Part shown: positions 42,776-55,300 of the stretch, in pieces
Position numbering within the stretch: the first letter of the stretch is position 1
Layout: each line of letters begins with the position of its first letter
DNA from: Tremella fuciformis
Lineage: Eukaryota > Basidiomycota > Tremellomycetes > Tremellales > Tremellaceae
Length of the DNA stretch: 64,000 bases
Direction of reading: 5' to 3'
NCBI GenBank assembly: GCA_032768795.1
Contig: CP136497.1
Location: forward strand, 126,501 to 190,500
Program-made: the position numbers and the translations under genes
Notes under the pieces: model-generated
What the model was told of the DNA's origin: nothing
What the model saw: only the letters and a program-made list of their open reading frames with translations
Database searches by the model: none

Positions 42776-45448
42776 CTAAGCTTTGCCAAACCTCCTTTCC
42801 CTTATGGTCTTTCTGGCCTCCTTGAGCACGTCTCTTCGACGACTCAGATCGATACGCTTCTCGGCAACAAGTGGAGACTCGGCGAGCCACTTGGCACAGA
42901 GGTCCGCAGACTGGGTGGTACTGAGCTTGAGCGATGCAATAAGGGCATCGTTGAGGACCCGTGACGCAGGACGTATGAACTCGTTGTCGATTATGCGCGG
43001 CACGTTGTCGATGATACGCTGCAAATGTCAGGGAAATCCACTATGCTCGACAGGGAAACCACACTCACCTTGAAAGCTACCTGCCAATAGGCGCGGACCT
43101 CAGCCATAACTTCCAGCTCGGTCTGCCATGGATCGGTGGGTCGGAGCTTGGCGAGATCGTCCTCGGTCACCCCAGAGTATCCCAATGTGTTCAGCCCGGC
43201 AAGAGTGTTCCGCACCTTCTCTTGGTGCTCGTTCGATTCGACCTTGGGATGTCGCTGATCCAACAAGGTGGTTAGGAACTGCGCTTTCACGTCGGTGATA
43301 TAGTGAGTGTTCAGCGTGAACGGCTGAGACTCGAGCTCGACCATTTTGGTCAACAGGGCCCGCGTGTTCTTCGCAAGCTCGTTGAGCTTCTTTGCGATGA
43401 TATCGCTAAAATCAACTGCCGGCGTCCCAGCAGGTGAGCACTCACTCTACAGAGGCCGGCAGGTCGCCGTGCTCGTACCGACCGAACACCTCGCGGCACG
43501 CAGACTCCAGGTGCTTCTTCATGATTGGCTTGATCAAAGTCAACAGGTCCTCTGCACATACGCCCCAGTCACTAGTGTACCGAAGCATGAGTGCCTTTTT
43601 GGCGGCGGGCGGGACGTTGTTCGGCAGCTCTCGCGACCTGGCCCTGTATTGCGTCAACATCGTTTCTCTCAGTGCGATCCAGAGCCTGGCATTCACTGGT
43701 GGATTTCCTCTCTGACCATGTCAAGTGTGACGATGTCGTCGTACATGTCTTCCTCCTCGTCCTCCAGGCCCTCGGAAAGCTCGAGCATGTCCCCAAAAGC
43801 GTCCCATATGAAGTCGTCCTCAACTTCTTTCTTTTCCAGCTCGGCGCTCGTCAATGGAAGGAAGTATGGGCGGGTGTGCCAAACAGAGGTCCCGTATGAC
43901 TCATATTGCGAATTGAGCTTCTGAATGAGGGTCTTATTCCTGTCTCCGGCTGTCTGGTCCTCGACAATTTTGACAAACTTGTTGATCAGGTCCAACATCT
44001 CGCGGACAGGCTCTGTGCTCGGCTCGTTGCCAAGGGCCTCGAGTTCCTTTGTAATGGACGTGTACTTCTTGTTGATCTGCTCGATCACTGACGGCATTCT
44101 CACAGTGAGCATGGCCCCACGAGCGTAACGAGACAGTTCCTTACTTCTGCTGTATGAGATGAAGCAAGTGTGTGCTCAATGCCGCTGAGAGGTTTGCGGT
44201 CCCGAGTCGGTCCTTGAAGCTAGAATTCTCATTCCAAGGGCGAGTCTGCTCGAAAAAGCTGATCTCTTTGGCCCGAGCCTCTTCAAAGGGGATCGCGGCC
44301 GACAGCTCGTCAAGGTTTGGCTGACGGGTAGCCTGGGCTTTAGTCCTTGTGGCCGGGTCACTGATCATGCAAGCCCACGAAGTATCCGTGCAGCAGCTGT
44401 TCCCGCTCCCCGCGCAGTACCTTGACCCAACGCTCATTCTCGAGTCCGCGCAGCGTGTCTACCTTTGTGAGCACGCCGATAGTGCGCTTGCCCTGGGGGT
44501 CGGCATGGCGAGCGAGCATGACGGCTTTCTGATTCTCGATGTCATCTGCGATCTCAGCCTTCCAGCGCAATGTGGGTCGGCACAGGTTCTGTACCCTTTG
44601 TGGTGATGACGAGCAGGATCAGACAGTCTTTACTGATGTAGCTCTTGACGAGGTCCTCAACAAACGTGATCTGCTTTGCATCTTCATCCTTTGAGACAGA
44701 CGAGAAGATGCCCGGCAAGTCGACCAGCGTGAGGTCGGTGAGGTCTGGGCCGGAGATGTCGAGCACGACCACGCTGCGAGAGAAGGAGATGCTTCCCCTC
44801 TCACCGTCTTGCACTTCATAGTCGACGAACTTGTCGGGCGACTGGTGAGGATTGAGAATGGCGAGCTGGGCGCGCCGAATGACCTTTTCGACGCTCTCGG
44901 GATCGGTGAGCGGTTTCCCAAAGTCCAGTTCAGGCTTTCTGCTGTCCGTCTGATCATCAGTGGCGACGACACACAGGGCAGAAGGCTTCTGATCAGGTGA
45001 TCGAGTGAACGCTCACTTCAAGCTCAGGGGTGTCTTGGGTGGCCTCGCGACGGATCTTCACGACGCACTGCCACGGACCGTCCTCGTCACTTCGCAGCCG
45101 GACCTCGATGGGGACGCGGGTGCATGTCCCATCAGCACGAGGGAGATTGATCTGGCACGTCATGAGTCACACATCCCTGATTAGGGCAGCTCATGGCTCC
45201 AGACTCACCCCCGAGATGGCTTCGATCAACGATGACTTCCCGCTCGATTGATTGCCCGCAACCACGATCGTAGGCAGGCTGTCTCGTCAGCATATAGCCA
45301 GAGGTGAGAGGGACAAGACCGACTCTATCTCCACGGCGGCACCTGTGCTTCGAATCTGGTTGATCAGGCCCATCAGCTCGCGCTTGTTGCGCGCAAATTC
45401 GCTCTGCATCAGACCGCGAGCGGCCGCCCTGGTGTGTTTGGCGGTCAT
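42776..45448 (-). CDS. Dynamin-like large GTPase, copy C (intact)
   Basis: A paralogue of copy B with the same exon pattern. It starts at 45448 (MTAKHTRAAARGLMQSEFA); an in-frame ATG 33 bases further upstream is possible, but the chosen one aligns with copy B. It has the P-loop in an AGNQSSGKSSL context, a switch I region NLPRADGTCTR-type segment, LTLVDLPGIFSSVSKDEDAK, GVLTKVDTLRGLENERWVKV, the stalk segments RELPNNVPPAAKKALMLRY and FGRYEHGDLPASVE, and the effector domain ending KTIRERRFGKA at the stop 42776-42778. No lesion was noticed. Divergence from copy B is moderate and spread over the gene, so the duplication is not very recent. Confidence 0.92.
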
Positions 45449-45868
45449 GTCGACGGTGCTTGCAGCGAGTAACGATACCAATCACCGTGATAAGATATGT
45501 GAGAGATGAGAGATGTGAGAGATGATCAGAACATGAGCTGCACGACCGTACGACTTGGTGATGGAAGACTCGGTCAGTGCACGGCGATGAGCAGGAAGCC
45601 CGGCCGGGGCTCTGACACTTTGTCACCTCGAGCCGGGCATGACGGCCAAAGAGAGGGTCCTCCTGATGCGCTGGGACCTCCTCGTAGCCCGTGTCAGATC
45701 AAGGCCGGCATCAGCCGAGACGAAGGCTGATGGACAATGAACAATAGGCTCGAGGATGAAACAGGCTACTCGTAGTTCAATCCCTGACGTCAGCATCGTC
45801 GACGTAGCTGTTATGTTTGACATTGTCTCTCTGCCAATCTTGTGCGGATTATCTACCTAGCAAGGAGA
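45449..45868. promoter_or_regulatory. Divergent spacer, dynamin copy C / nitronate monooxygenase
   Basis: 420 bases between divergent start codons. A short run of three GAGAGATG-type repeats lies at about 45499-45525, in the presumed 5' untranslated region of copy C. No named promoter element was recognised. Confidence 0.45.
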
Positions 45869-47023
45869 ATGACAGCGCTGGGCACAGCACTGCTCGTCCG
45901 CATGGGCATGCGCGTACCCATCATCCAAGCGCCGATGGCGGGGGTCTCTACACCTCATCTCGCAGCAGCAGTCTCCAACGTCGGGGGCCTCGGCTCCCTC
46001 GGCCTCGGCGCCTCCAGCGCCAGCGCAGCTCGGCAGGCCATTGTCGACACCCAGAAGCTCCTCCAGCCCGGTCGACCGCTCGGCGTCAACCTCTTCGTGC
46101 ATCCCAGCCCGCCCCTCTTATCTCCCGGCGAACAGTCCAAGCAGGAGAAGAAGGAGCAGCGGTGGATGGAGAGATTCGCACCCGTGTTCAAGGAGTACGG
46201 GGCCGATGCGCCCTCTGCGCTACGGACGATATACAAGTCTTTCATTGACGATGGGGACCGTAGTTCTGGAGCTGGCGCGCAAGGAGGCGAGATGCTCGCT
46301 GTCCTACTGGAGACCAAACCGACCGTCATCAGCTTCCACTTTGGCCTCCCGTCTGCCTCTGTCATCGGCAAGCTCAAGGCGTCCGGCGCGGTACTCCTTG
46401 CGACGGCCACGAACATCCACGAGGCAGAAGTCATTGCGGATGCGGGCCTGGATGGGATTGTCGCCCAGGGATGGGAGGCAGGTGGGCATAGAGGTATGTT
46501 TGACACGGCAGCAGAGGACGAGAAACTGGGCACCATCGATCTCGTGCGACGCATTCGAGAGCGCCAAGACAGGCGGGGCAAAGCACTGCCCATCATCGCC
46601 GCTGGGGGCATCATGGATGGCCGTGGGATACAAGAGGTTCTGCGCGAGGGCTGTATTGCCGCTCAATTGGGAACGGCCTTTGTTGGCTGTCCCGAATCAG
46701 CAGCGGACGAAGGGTACCGCCGGACACTGTTCGACCAGGGCAGAGCAAGCCGTACAACCATGGTGGACTGCATCTCCGGCCGTCCTGCACGGGCTTTAGC
46801 CAACAAGTTCACCGAGGTGCAGGAGGAGGCTACGAAGCAGAACGCAGTCCCGGATTATCCTCGGGCGTACGATTTGGCCAAGGCGTTGCATGCGGCTGCA
46901 AAGGCCAAGGGTGAGTGGGGCTACGGGGCATACTGGGCCGGACAGGGGGCGACCCGTGCGAGGAAGATGGGCGCCGAGGAGATGATGGCTGTGCTGGTGC
47001 GGGAGTGGAAAGAAGCACAGTGA
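45869..47023 (+). CDS. Nitronate monooxygenase (2-nitropropane dioxygenase family)
   Basis: An FMN-dependent enzyme that oxidises alkyl nitronates, such as propionate-3-nitronate or nitroalkane anions, to carbonyls and nitrite. It is a single uninterrupted exon of 384 codons from ATG 45869 (MTALGTALLVRMGMRVPII), unlike its intron-rich neighbours. Landmarks are PIIQAPMAGVSTPHLAAAVS, GGLGSLGLG, GVNLFVHPSPP, VISFHFGLP, ATNIHEAEVIADAGLDGIVA, QGWEAGGHRG, PIIAAGGIMDGRGI and AAQLGTAFVGCPES; the last blocks bind FMN phosphate in the family. The length is normal. The lack of introns could reflect retroposition or bacterial origin, which is not decidable here. Confidence 0.93.
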   Translation: MTALGTALLVRMGMRVPIIQAPMAGVSTPHLAAAVSNVGGLGSLGLGASSASAARQAIVDTQKLLQPGRPLGVNLFVHPSPPLLSPGEQSKQEKKEQRWMERFAPVFKEYGADAPSALRTIYKSFIDDGDRSSGAGAQGGEMLAVLLETKPTVISFHFGLPSASVIGKLKASGAVLLATATNIHEAEVIADAGLDGIVAQGWEAGGHRGMFDTAAEDEKLGTIDLVRRIRERQDRRGKALPIIAAGGIMDGRGIQEVLREGCIAAQLGTAFVGCPESAADEGYRRTLFDQGRASRTTMVDCISGRPARALANKFTEVQEEATKQNAVPDYPRAYDLAKALHAAAKAKGEWGYGAYWAGQGATRARKMGAEEMMAVLVREWKEAQ

Positions 47024-47494
47024 CAGCTACCTGCATCGATTACACGCATGCTCTTGGGCATACAACGAGAACGCTACAATACATATGCGTCTGGCCCGAA
47101 CGCCGAAGCGCGAAGACGCAACTCCGCCGCCGGCCCGCCGTTGGCATTCGAGCTAGGGGCTCTGTGCCGCGTCGCGGCGGAAGCGGGCCGAGGGTACCCC
47201 TGCCGGTGGCGGACGACTATGCATTTCGCGGCAGAGCGCCAACCCTCTGGGTGCAGTAGCACTTGGCCCGTGTGGATCACAGAGCTCTGCCTGGTCCCTT
47301 TCGATGACCGACTGCGGCCGGGCGATGGCGATGAACAGGGACGATCAGACGATCACAAGATCAGATCGATACCTCTAGCGCGCATGGCGTCGAGCCATCG
47401 AAGAGGCGCAAAGCTTGCACCGAAGCCAGCTATCCTCACACCTTCTGCCAAGCTGGATGTAAGTAAGTGTTTCGATCAATCCACGTCACAAGGC
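47024..47494. other. Convergent 3' spacer
   Basis: It lies between the stops of the nitronate monooxygenase (plus) and the regulator (minus). Open frames here are not supported as genes. Confidence 0.5.
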
Positions 47495-49463
47495 CTACAC
47501 TTCGCGATCGTCGTCCGAGAGGGGCGACTCGGTATTTGTGCCGTCCATACGCATGATCTCTGTCCAGAACGGCATCGTCTCGAGCTCATGGAATCTAGAC
47601 AATTGGCACCTTCACTCCTACGACAGTCAACTTACAATCGCGTCAGGTAGATCCAGACCGCCGGACCCGTCCCCAGCCGCTGTATCATCTCCTCGTCAGC
47701 TCCAACCCGCCGACGACCAGGCGCGACGTACCCTCACATGCTCTGCCACGCGCTTGAGCTCAAGCGGCGCCCGCGCAACAATATCCAAGAACGGCGCCAC
47801 GTACTCGACGTTGCTCGTACGCGCAAAGGCGTCCTTCAGAAGGCTGTACAGGCTCAACACGATGACGGTGCACGACGTGTTGACCATCACCAGCTGCGGG
47901 AATTCGGGCGATGAGCTCGCGTCGGCGACGTATTGGGAGTTGTCCGCTCGCTTGCTCGACTCGATCTCCTCGGTGACGCGAGCGAGCTCGGAGCCGGTCA
48001 GTTCACTGAGCGCATTGAGATCTTCAAGGAACATAGGGATCTTCTCCAGACCCGCAGTCGAGTTTCGGCGCAGCGCTAGATGGCATCAACGTCTTCCTGG
48101 TACAGGGGCAGGACTGTCAGCTCACGTCGATGGATGTCGGATGCAAATTTCCTCAAAATCCTGATGAGATTCGCGTTGATACGCGCATCAGGTCCGACAC
48201 CGACCATGCTGTTCCTATCTCCGCACTCTCTCGCTGTGCCCAGGGGCCGGTTGAGCCACGCCCGCAGAGCGGGATAGTCGTCCAGGTCCTCGTCGGTGAA
48301 CAGCGGCCTATCCCCACTCTCTGCCGCCCCGCGCGCATCTGCCCACAGGACAAACTGGCCCGTGTTGAACAGCTCTGCCTGGTCCTCGTGCGTCTCGGGC
48401 GGATGCAGGGATAGGTACTGCCTGAATAGGCCCACGGCCGTGTTGATGATCGGCCGCGCGTAGGCTATTGGGTTGATCGCTGCGTATGAGCAGTTGGTCT
48501 TAGGCAACCCGAGGTGGGAGGACATACACCGCGAGAGGAGGTAGATCATCACGGATATCTGGATAGCTTCTAGTGTGCATTCACGCCATATGCCCAGTGA
48601 CTCGAAGCGCGATAGGGCGAGTCCTATCAGCGTGCGACATGGCCCTTCGCGCACAATACCGAGCGTATGGGGAAACGCGAGGTCCGCGCCTTGTAGGATG
48701 ACCTATCGTTGGGTCAGCCATGAGCGGTGATGGGAAATGGACTTGCAGGGTGCATGGTCGTGCGTGCGCCCATGGCGAGCATGAACCGTACCATTATCTA
48801 TTCGCCCGTTAGCTCTGACCTGAGGCGATCAGCAGAGTCACCTCTTGTGTCGGTCGCAGGTCGTCGAAGCGTCCGCGTACAGCCAGAAGGTGATCTGGCA
48901 GTGTCCCCGGCCATACCGTTCGGAAGATCGCCCTTTCTTATCAGCGGCGAGCTGACGATGTGAGAGATTGCTCACCCATGAGACATGTGAAAGCTACTCA
49001 GCATCGAGAGGGCCAGCTCGCTCCTCATTTCCAACCGTACTAGCGCTTGTTCCGACGCAAGAGACACAACAGATGAAGGCGATACCTCGGCCTGGACGAT
49101 GTCGGTGAGGTCGGACACGGCTGGCGATGTTGGTGCTGGAGTAGAGGTGCGGGTGATGTTCGCTGCCGGTGTGGATGCTGCACTTCCATACTCTACCCTG
49201 CGGCTCAGCCTTTAAAAATCTCAGCAGGTAAGGCAGGACTAACTCGACCTTGTCCACCACCACCCCACGGCGTGGTCTCCGTGTTGCGACGATCCCTGGC
49301 CCCGGGCACTTGTAGCGCCTCTTGACGCAGTTTGTGCATTCCGTACGCCCCTCGCGCAGATCACACTTGACCCGCCGTAGGCGGCTGAATTGTCAGCTCT
49401 GTCTATTCGTCACAAAGCATAGCGGACTGACCATGGTTCGCAGGTCGCCCTTACAGCAGGCAT
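47495..49463 (-). CDS. Zn2Cys6 fungal transcription factor
   Basis: It starts at 49463 (MPAVRATCEPC). The zinc cluster is split by an intron of about 46 bases: TCEPC, then RLRRVKCDLREGRTECTNCVKRRYKC, with an eight-residue middle loop. The middle domain runs through 48076-48654 (LGIWRECTLEAIQISVMIYL; RPIINTAVGLFRQYLSLHPP). An intron (GTGAGCTGAC...CATCTAG) joins FASDIHR to PLRRNSTAGLEKIPMFLEDL. Two further short introns carry the frame to a last exon, FHELETMPFWTEIMRMDG, ending at TAG 47495-47497. It is divergent from the DHA2 exporter, which it may control (inference from position). Confidence 0.82.
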
Positions 49464-49923
49464 GAGTCACCGTTTATTCTACCCGCCTTAGCCCTTCCGA
49501 TGTACGGGAGCGACTCTGATGTACGAGGTGCGCATTAGTCATCCATGACAAGGCAAGACCAAGCATGCATAGCCAGATACCTCTCTACATAGAAGGGATG
49601 TCAGCCTGAGAGGAGATGACTGCGGGGCCCTACTTGAACCAAAGTCCGAGCTAAGTACCGAGCTAACTGCCGAGCAGCTTTGCAACAACACCCCGTGGAC
49701 TCATGGCTCCCGGCACGCCGTCGCGCCGACGCCGAACTGATTCGCGTCGTTCAGGTGCTGCTGAGAGACCCCGATGCCGATGTGCGAGCAAAGTTGCGAG
49801 ATGAGACGCCTTCCGACTAGGATATATGGGAGCGACTGACGGGCCTCGGAGACTCTGACCCCCCATCTCCTCCCTTCACAGACACTCATCTGACTATACA
49901 ATAGCGGCGTAGTCGGACTGATC
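49464..49923. promoter_or_regulatory. Divergent intergenic region, regulator / drug exporter
   Basis: 460 bases lie between the two start codons and would hold both promoters. Several CGG/CCG triplets occur, the half-sites preferred by Zn2Cys6 proteins, but no convincing paired site could be defined in this GC-rich DNA. Confidence 0.4.
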
Positions 49924-52186
49924 ATGCCCGACGATCAAGTCTCAACGACGTCTACGGCGGTCCAAGCGCCGAACCTACCTCCTCAGGCCGAGACGACCGA
50001 AGCAAAAGAGCCTTTGGCCCCGAGACCGTCGACCTCTCTTGACAGCGATGTCGAGGCGCAGACTGCCGACCTCAAAGTCGAAGAGCCCGCCGCCGACCCT
50101 TACTTGCACGGCCTCAAGCTCATCACCGTTTTCATTGCCCTGGCGCTCAGTATCTTCCTCATCATCCTCGATCAGACCATCCTTATCCCTGCTATCCCTA
50201 TCATCGCCGGCCACTTTGACGCCATCGACCGTGTCGGCTGGGTCAGCTCGTGAGTCCACCATTGCCGCGCCGCAGTCACTCGGTCTGACAACAGGTCCTA
50301 CTTCTTGACGCAATGCTCCACCATCCTTCTCTGGGGTCAAGCCCTCGCTCGTTTCGAGCAAAAGGTTCCCCTCCTCATCTGTAAGACACTTCACAGCATC
50401 AATACGTCTCCTCTAACCCGCAGCCATTTCCATCTTTGAGCTAGGTTCCCTCATTGCCGCCGTCTCGCAGAACTTCACGACCTTCATCGCTGGCAGAGCG
50501 GTTGCAGGTGTCGGTGGCGCAGCCATCATGGTAGCAGCCATGACGGTCTCCGCCAGAGTCATCGAGCTCAAGCGCCGACCTGTCTTCTTTGGGTGAGCCG
50601 ACCCATTCTACTTGTCAACGTCTCGTCTCACACCTGACAGTATGTTCGGCGTCATGTTCGTCCTCGGCAGTGCGCTCGGTCCCATCATTGGCGGCAGCTT
50701 CACGTCTCACGCCACCTGGCGATGGTGCTTCTACGTAAGTCAACCTACAATCATGCGGACCACAGCTGACACCTGCAGATCAATATCCCTATAGGCGGAG
50801 TCTCAGCCGTCGCAATTGCCTTCATCATCCCCCGCATCCCAGCACCGGCCGTCCCCGAAAAACCACCTCACCTTGCCCTTCGCACACTGCGCCAGTGGTT
50901 TGGCGACCGGCCGGCCCTCGCCCAAGCAGGCTTCATCAGCCGTCTCACGGCCCTCGACTGGATCGGCAGCTTCATCGTCCTCGGAGGTTAGCCCGCCACT
51001 TCTCGCCCTTATACTCACAAGTACTGATGCTGACTGTCTAGGAGTGGTAAGCCTGACGCTGGCGTTGATTGACGGCGGCGCGCACGGCTGGAAGACCACG
51101 ACCGTCATTGCCGGTCTCACCATGGCTGGTGTGGCCGTCATCCTTCTTGCGCTGTGGGAAGTCCTCGTTATGAAAGAAGATGGCATGATCCCTCTTCGTG
51201 TGGCGCGATTCAGGTCGGTGTGGGGCGCTTCGTTCGTCGGCATGCTGCGCATGGTCAATTCGTGGGTGACAATGTCGACGAGTAAACACTGCGCTGACTA
51301 CAGGTTGTGCATCATGACCTACCTCCCTACCTTGCTGCAGGCTACACGCCACCAATCCGTCAGTGGCACGACTCCGTCTAGGAACATGCGCTGACATCGC
51401 AGGCTCTCAAGTCCGCCGTCTCGACGTAAGTTGCTCGTTGTATGATTGGACGATGGCTGATACGCCAGGCTCCCGTACGCCAGCTCGATGGCTATCCTCG
51501 CCCTTGTCGGATCGATCGTCGTGCAAAAGACCGGCCGATTCAAGTGGGCTCTCGTAGTTGGTGGCGCAGTGTCGGCTGTGGGGGCTGGTCTGCTGTACAC
51601 CGTCAACGAGAACACCTCGTACTCGAAAATTGCAGGGTTTCAGGTACGTTGCCCCAGCCACCTTACGAAGAAAGCTTACAGGCAGGTCATCGCCGCTCTC
51701 GGTGCGGGACTGATCCAGATGAACGCAGTCCGTGAGCGCCCTCACTCTAGTATTTGTTCTTCCTGACAGGGTGTAGTCGCCGCGCAGGCCGAAGTGGACA
51801 TGCGAGGGCTCCCCAACGACATCCCCCAAGCATCCGCCCTCGTCTCCCTCGTCCAGCTCCTCGGAGCCAGCATTGGCGGTTCCCTCGGCGGCGCCATCCT
51901 CGACTCGGGCATCCGCGAGTACGGCGCGACCCTCCCGTCGGATATCCTCGACAAGGTCCTTCAGTCCGTCGACGAGGTGTGGATCCTCACGGGTGCGCAG
52001 CGCGCCACGGCCATTCATGCGTATAGCAAGGGCATGTCGAATGTCTTTATCCTTGGTATCGTCTCTGGCGGGCTGGCCTTCCTTGCTGCCCTCATCTGCC
52101 GGGATCTCAAGTACGTGCCCCTTTTCTACCAAACTGTATATTGAGGCTCATTTATTAGCATCAAGGGCAAGAAGTTCAAGCACTAG
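49924..52186 (+). CDS. MFS drug:H+ antiporter, DHA2-like (14-spanner type)
   Basis: A membrane exporter of toxic compounds, driven by protons in the family. It starts at 49924 with a soluble acidic N-terminus of about 60 residues, then membrane segments starting LITVFIALALSIFLIILDQT, where the LDxT motif typical of DHA2 is present. The antiporter motif C is seen as GSALGPIIGG, followed by SHATWRWCFYINIPIGG, a very characteristic stretch. Later segments include ALDWIGSFIVLGG, LCIMTYLPTLLQA and SIGGSLGGAILD. About eight to ten short introns interrupt it. The last (GTACGTGCCC...TTATTAG) leads into a basic tail IKGKKFKH with stop TAG 52184-52186. Near a nitronate monooxygenase and a regulator, it fits a detoxification role (inference). 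Confidence 0.92.
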
Positions 52187-52383
52187 TGCGCCTATAGATC
52201 GTCATACCTATCTAGCCTTATACTGTTCTGTCGTAGAAGACATATAGATGTCATGCAAAACAATAATGTAAAATGTAAAATGTCTGACCTCTTCCTCTCT
52301 ACATCAGCTTGCTGGCTTTTATCTTGTGCGCAACATGTGGGGCGGCCGGGCATCATGAGGACAGACATGCAGACGATATGTGA

Positions 52384-55300
52384 CTACAGAGCAACGGGGT
52401 CCCACGGCAGAACGTCGAAGCCCGGGTAACACTCGTTCACCTTGCCTCCGTCAAAGATGACAGCGGGGACCGCGCCATACTCGAACGGATTCCCCTCCCA
52501 CACCGAGAAAGACGTCGTGTCGTCCATCTCCAGCCCAAACATCTCGTTCACATTTGTGCTGAGTAGATCGACGGCGAGGTTATACCTTGACAAAGAAGAA
52601 TTTCTCAGGGTTGGGACTTTACTCGCCCATCCCGCCTCCCACCACATGTTGCGCACACCTTTGTCATCTGTCGTCAGTCATGATGGTTCTCTTTGTTTCA
52701 CGATGGAACCCACCTGCTGAGGCGAGAGCGAGCCGAACGCCCGCTTCGAGAAGAATGGCCACGGACGTCGTCTCCTCTAGCGGGACGCCGTGGTGGCACC
52801 TGCGCTGCTCCCAGTCGAGGGCCATACAGCGCCACGGAGCAAGTACGACGGCGATATCGACTTCTGCCAGTCGGTCGGCTATCATCCATGATTCGGTCGC
52901 CCCGATAAGGACGGGCTTGACGGAAGGGAAATCTTCTTTGATCAAGACGACTTGGGCGATGATATCCTGGAAATACTTAGCAAGACTCGACTCCCACTCA
53001 ACAGACTTACGACGCTGTCGACTTGGATCGCGAGGATGAGTGTGCCGTTAGCCACTGCCTCCCAGTCCTCGTCCGGCGGTGAAGCGATGAGTTCTCGCAA
53101 GGTACCGACTTGACTGGCGATCGTAGGAGTAAAGGCGCTCTTGGCTGCATGACCGAGTGTGACGTGCATTGCGACGTCCTTCTTGACGAATGCGTCGGGA
53201 TCAGCGGCTATTCGTCAGGAAAGCCAGGAGATCAGTGCGACCCACCATGCTGGACGCCCGTGCGGAAGGCCATGCTGATACCCCTGATGAATCCGGCCAT
53301 GGCAATGCGCTCTAGGATACCTGGGCCTTTGGCTCGGGGAGCGGTTATGATCGTGTTGATACCGACCATGTTGGCGATCTTGACGTGGATCCCCGCGGTA
53401 GTGAGGGCATAGTGGGCATGAGAAACGTGCACGTCGGTGCCGGACACATAGCCGTCCGAGCTCGAAGGCTCCATGAGCATCTCCGTCAGACCGTGCATCG
53501 GGGTGAGCTGCGTCAGGCCCTGTGTCAAGAAGGCGGTCTTGAAGAAACGCATCTCCGCGACGCCTTCTTGAAGGGCACTGTGTACAGCTTTTGAGCAGTC
53601 GCCGACACAGACGATATGTCCGTTGCGCACGACCACGTCGTGTGTGGCGTCCCGAGCGACGGACTTGCCGGACGAGTGGAGCGACACGTCGACATTTCTC
53701 AGGACGAGATCCCGTGCGTCGGGCCGACAAGTCGAGTCTACCGCAGCGCCCACCAAGCCTCGCTGAGGCGGTGCAGGACGATCAATCTGCGAGGCCGCCC
53801 ACGCAGTCTTAGGGCTTTCCTTGATCTGCTCGATTCCGTCGATCCAGACTTGTAGCGGCGTGGCACCGATCTGCAGTGGGTGGTCGTCCCACACGACAAG
53901 ATCTGCGTCGTAACCCTCTTGCACCCTCCCCAGGCGGTCGCCAAGCCCGATAGACACAGCAGGGACCGCAAAGACCGAGGCGATCGCCGCTTCCTCGTCC
54001 AGCCCGAAGTTGTACGCCATTGCTGCTTCGCGCATGGGGAATTGGCCGTTGAGGGCTGGGTGGTCCGATACGTATGAGACGTTGAAACCCGCGCGGTGCA
54101 TGAGCGCGCCGTTGTTCACCGAGTTGAGCATTGTTTCCTGATTGTCAGTACCGCGCATCGCTCCAGCAAGTCAAGAGAAGCTGACAGGCTTGAAACCGTA
54201 CTCTCCGCCGAAGATGGCGAGCGTGAGGGGCTGGTGCTTCTTCAGCGTCTCGACCATGCGATATGTCTCGCTGGCGTGGTGCAAAGCGGTGATGTTGAAC
54301 CCAGCTTCGTCCGCTAGGCGGAACATCATCTACTATGAGCATTGTCTCCCTCTACAGGAACCGCCAACCTCGATGTCCTCAGTCTTGTAGCAGTGCACGT
54401 TGACGTTGACATCTCCCCTCAGGACCTCCGCGAGGAACTGAAGCTTGACGTCTCGTGGATACCTCCCTTTGTGCGTGGACGGGTTGGCGCACCAGTCGTC
54501 CTGCGCCTCTCGCAATGCCTTGGCGTCCGCAAATGCCTCGCGCAGTGCCGCTGCCTCTCCCAGCCGCGTAAAAACCAGACCCTTTGACTTTGGGTTCTCG
54601 CCACATGCCATCTTGAGGTACTGCAGGCGTTTGACGGAGGGGGGCTCGTGCGCCTGCACGGCCATCTCTGCGATGCTGAACCCGGGCATGTCGCGCATCT
54701 TGATAGCCAGTCCTTGACCAGACAGCATATTCGAGGCCCCAGTCAACAGCAGCGACGTCGTGACACCGCCGGCGCGCTAGTGGTCAGTCTTTGAGCAGGA
54801 TCGCAAATGCCACGAACGATGGCTGGGATCCCTTCATCGCTGGGGTCGAAGCCGTCGATGGCTTTCATCTGCGGCGTGATCGGTGCCGAGATCTCTGTCA
54901 CATCTTCGCTAGCCGTGTATTGGGGCAAGGACCGGCCGCCAACGTGTGAGTGCATGTCTGGCTCTCAGCATATACTGCTTGCTGACCCGGCCGGAACACC
55001 CACCGACGATGCCCGGGGTCAAGAACCGCCCCTCCAAGTCGACCTCCTTCCACCCGTGATGTGCTTGACCGACTGGGACGATCTTAGTGATGGTGCCATT
55101 GACAACGACCAAGTCTTTTGCTCCCAAGCGGACACCAGTACCGTCAATCACAGAGGCATTGCGAATGACGAATGGAGCGTGATCTGCCGGGCGGGGGTTG
55201 ATCCTGTTCCGAGGAGCCGACGAAGGTGAGGGTAGACGCTGAGCATCATACTCGCACGCGGCGATGTCCTCTGGATGCAGCGAAGGAGCCGGCGGCAAGT

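Noticed and set aside
47048..47650. Plus-strand frame of 200 codons after the nitronate monooxygenase
   Set aside because: Its second half overlaps in antisense the last exons of the minus-strand regulator, and it lacks any motif.
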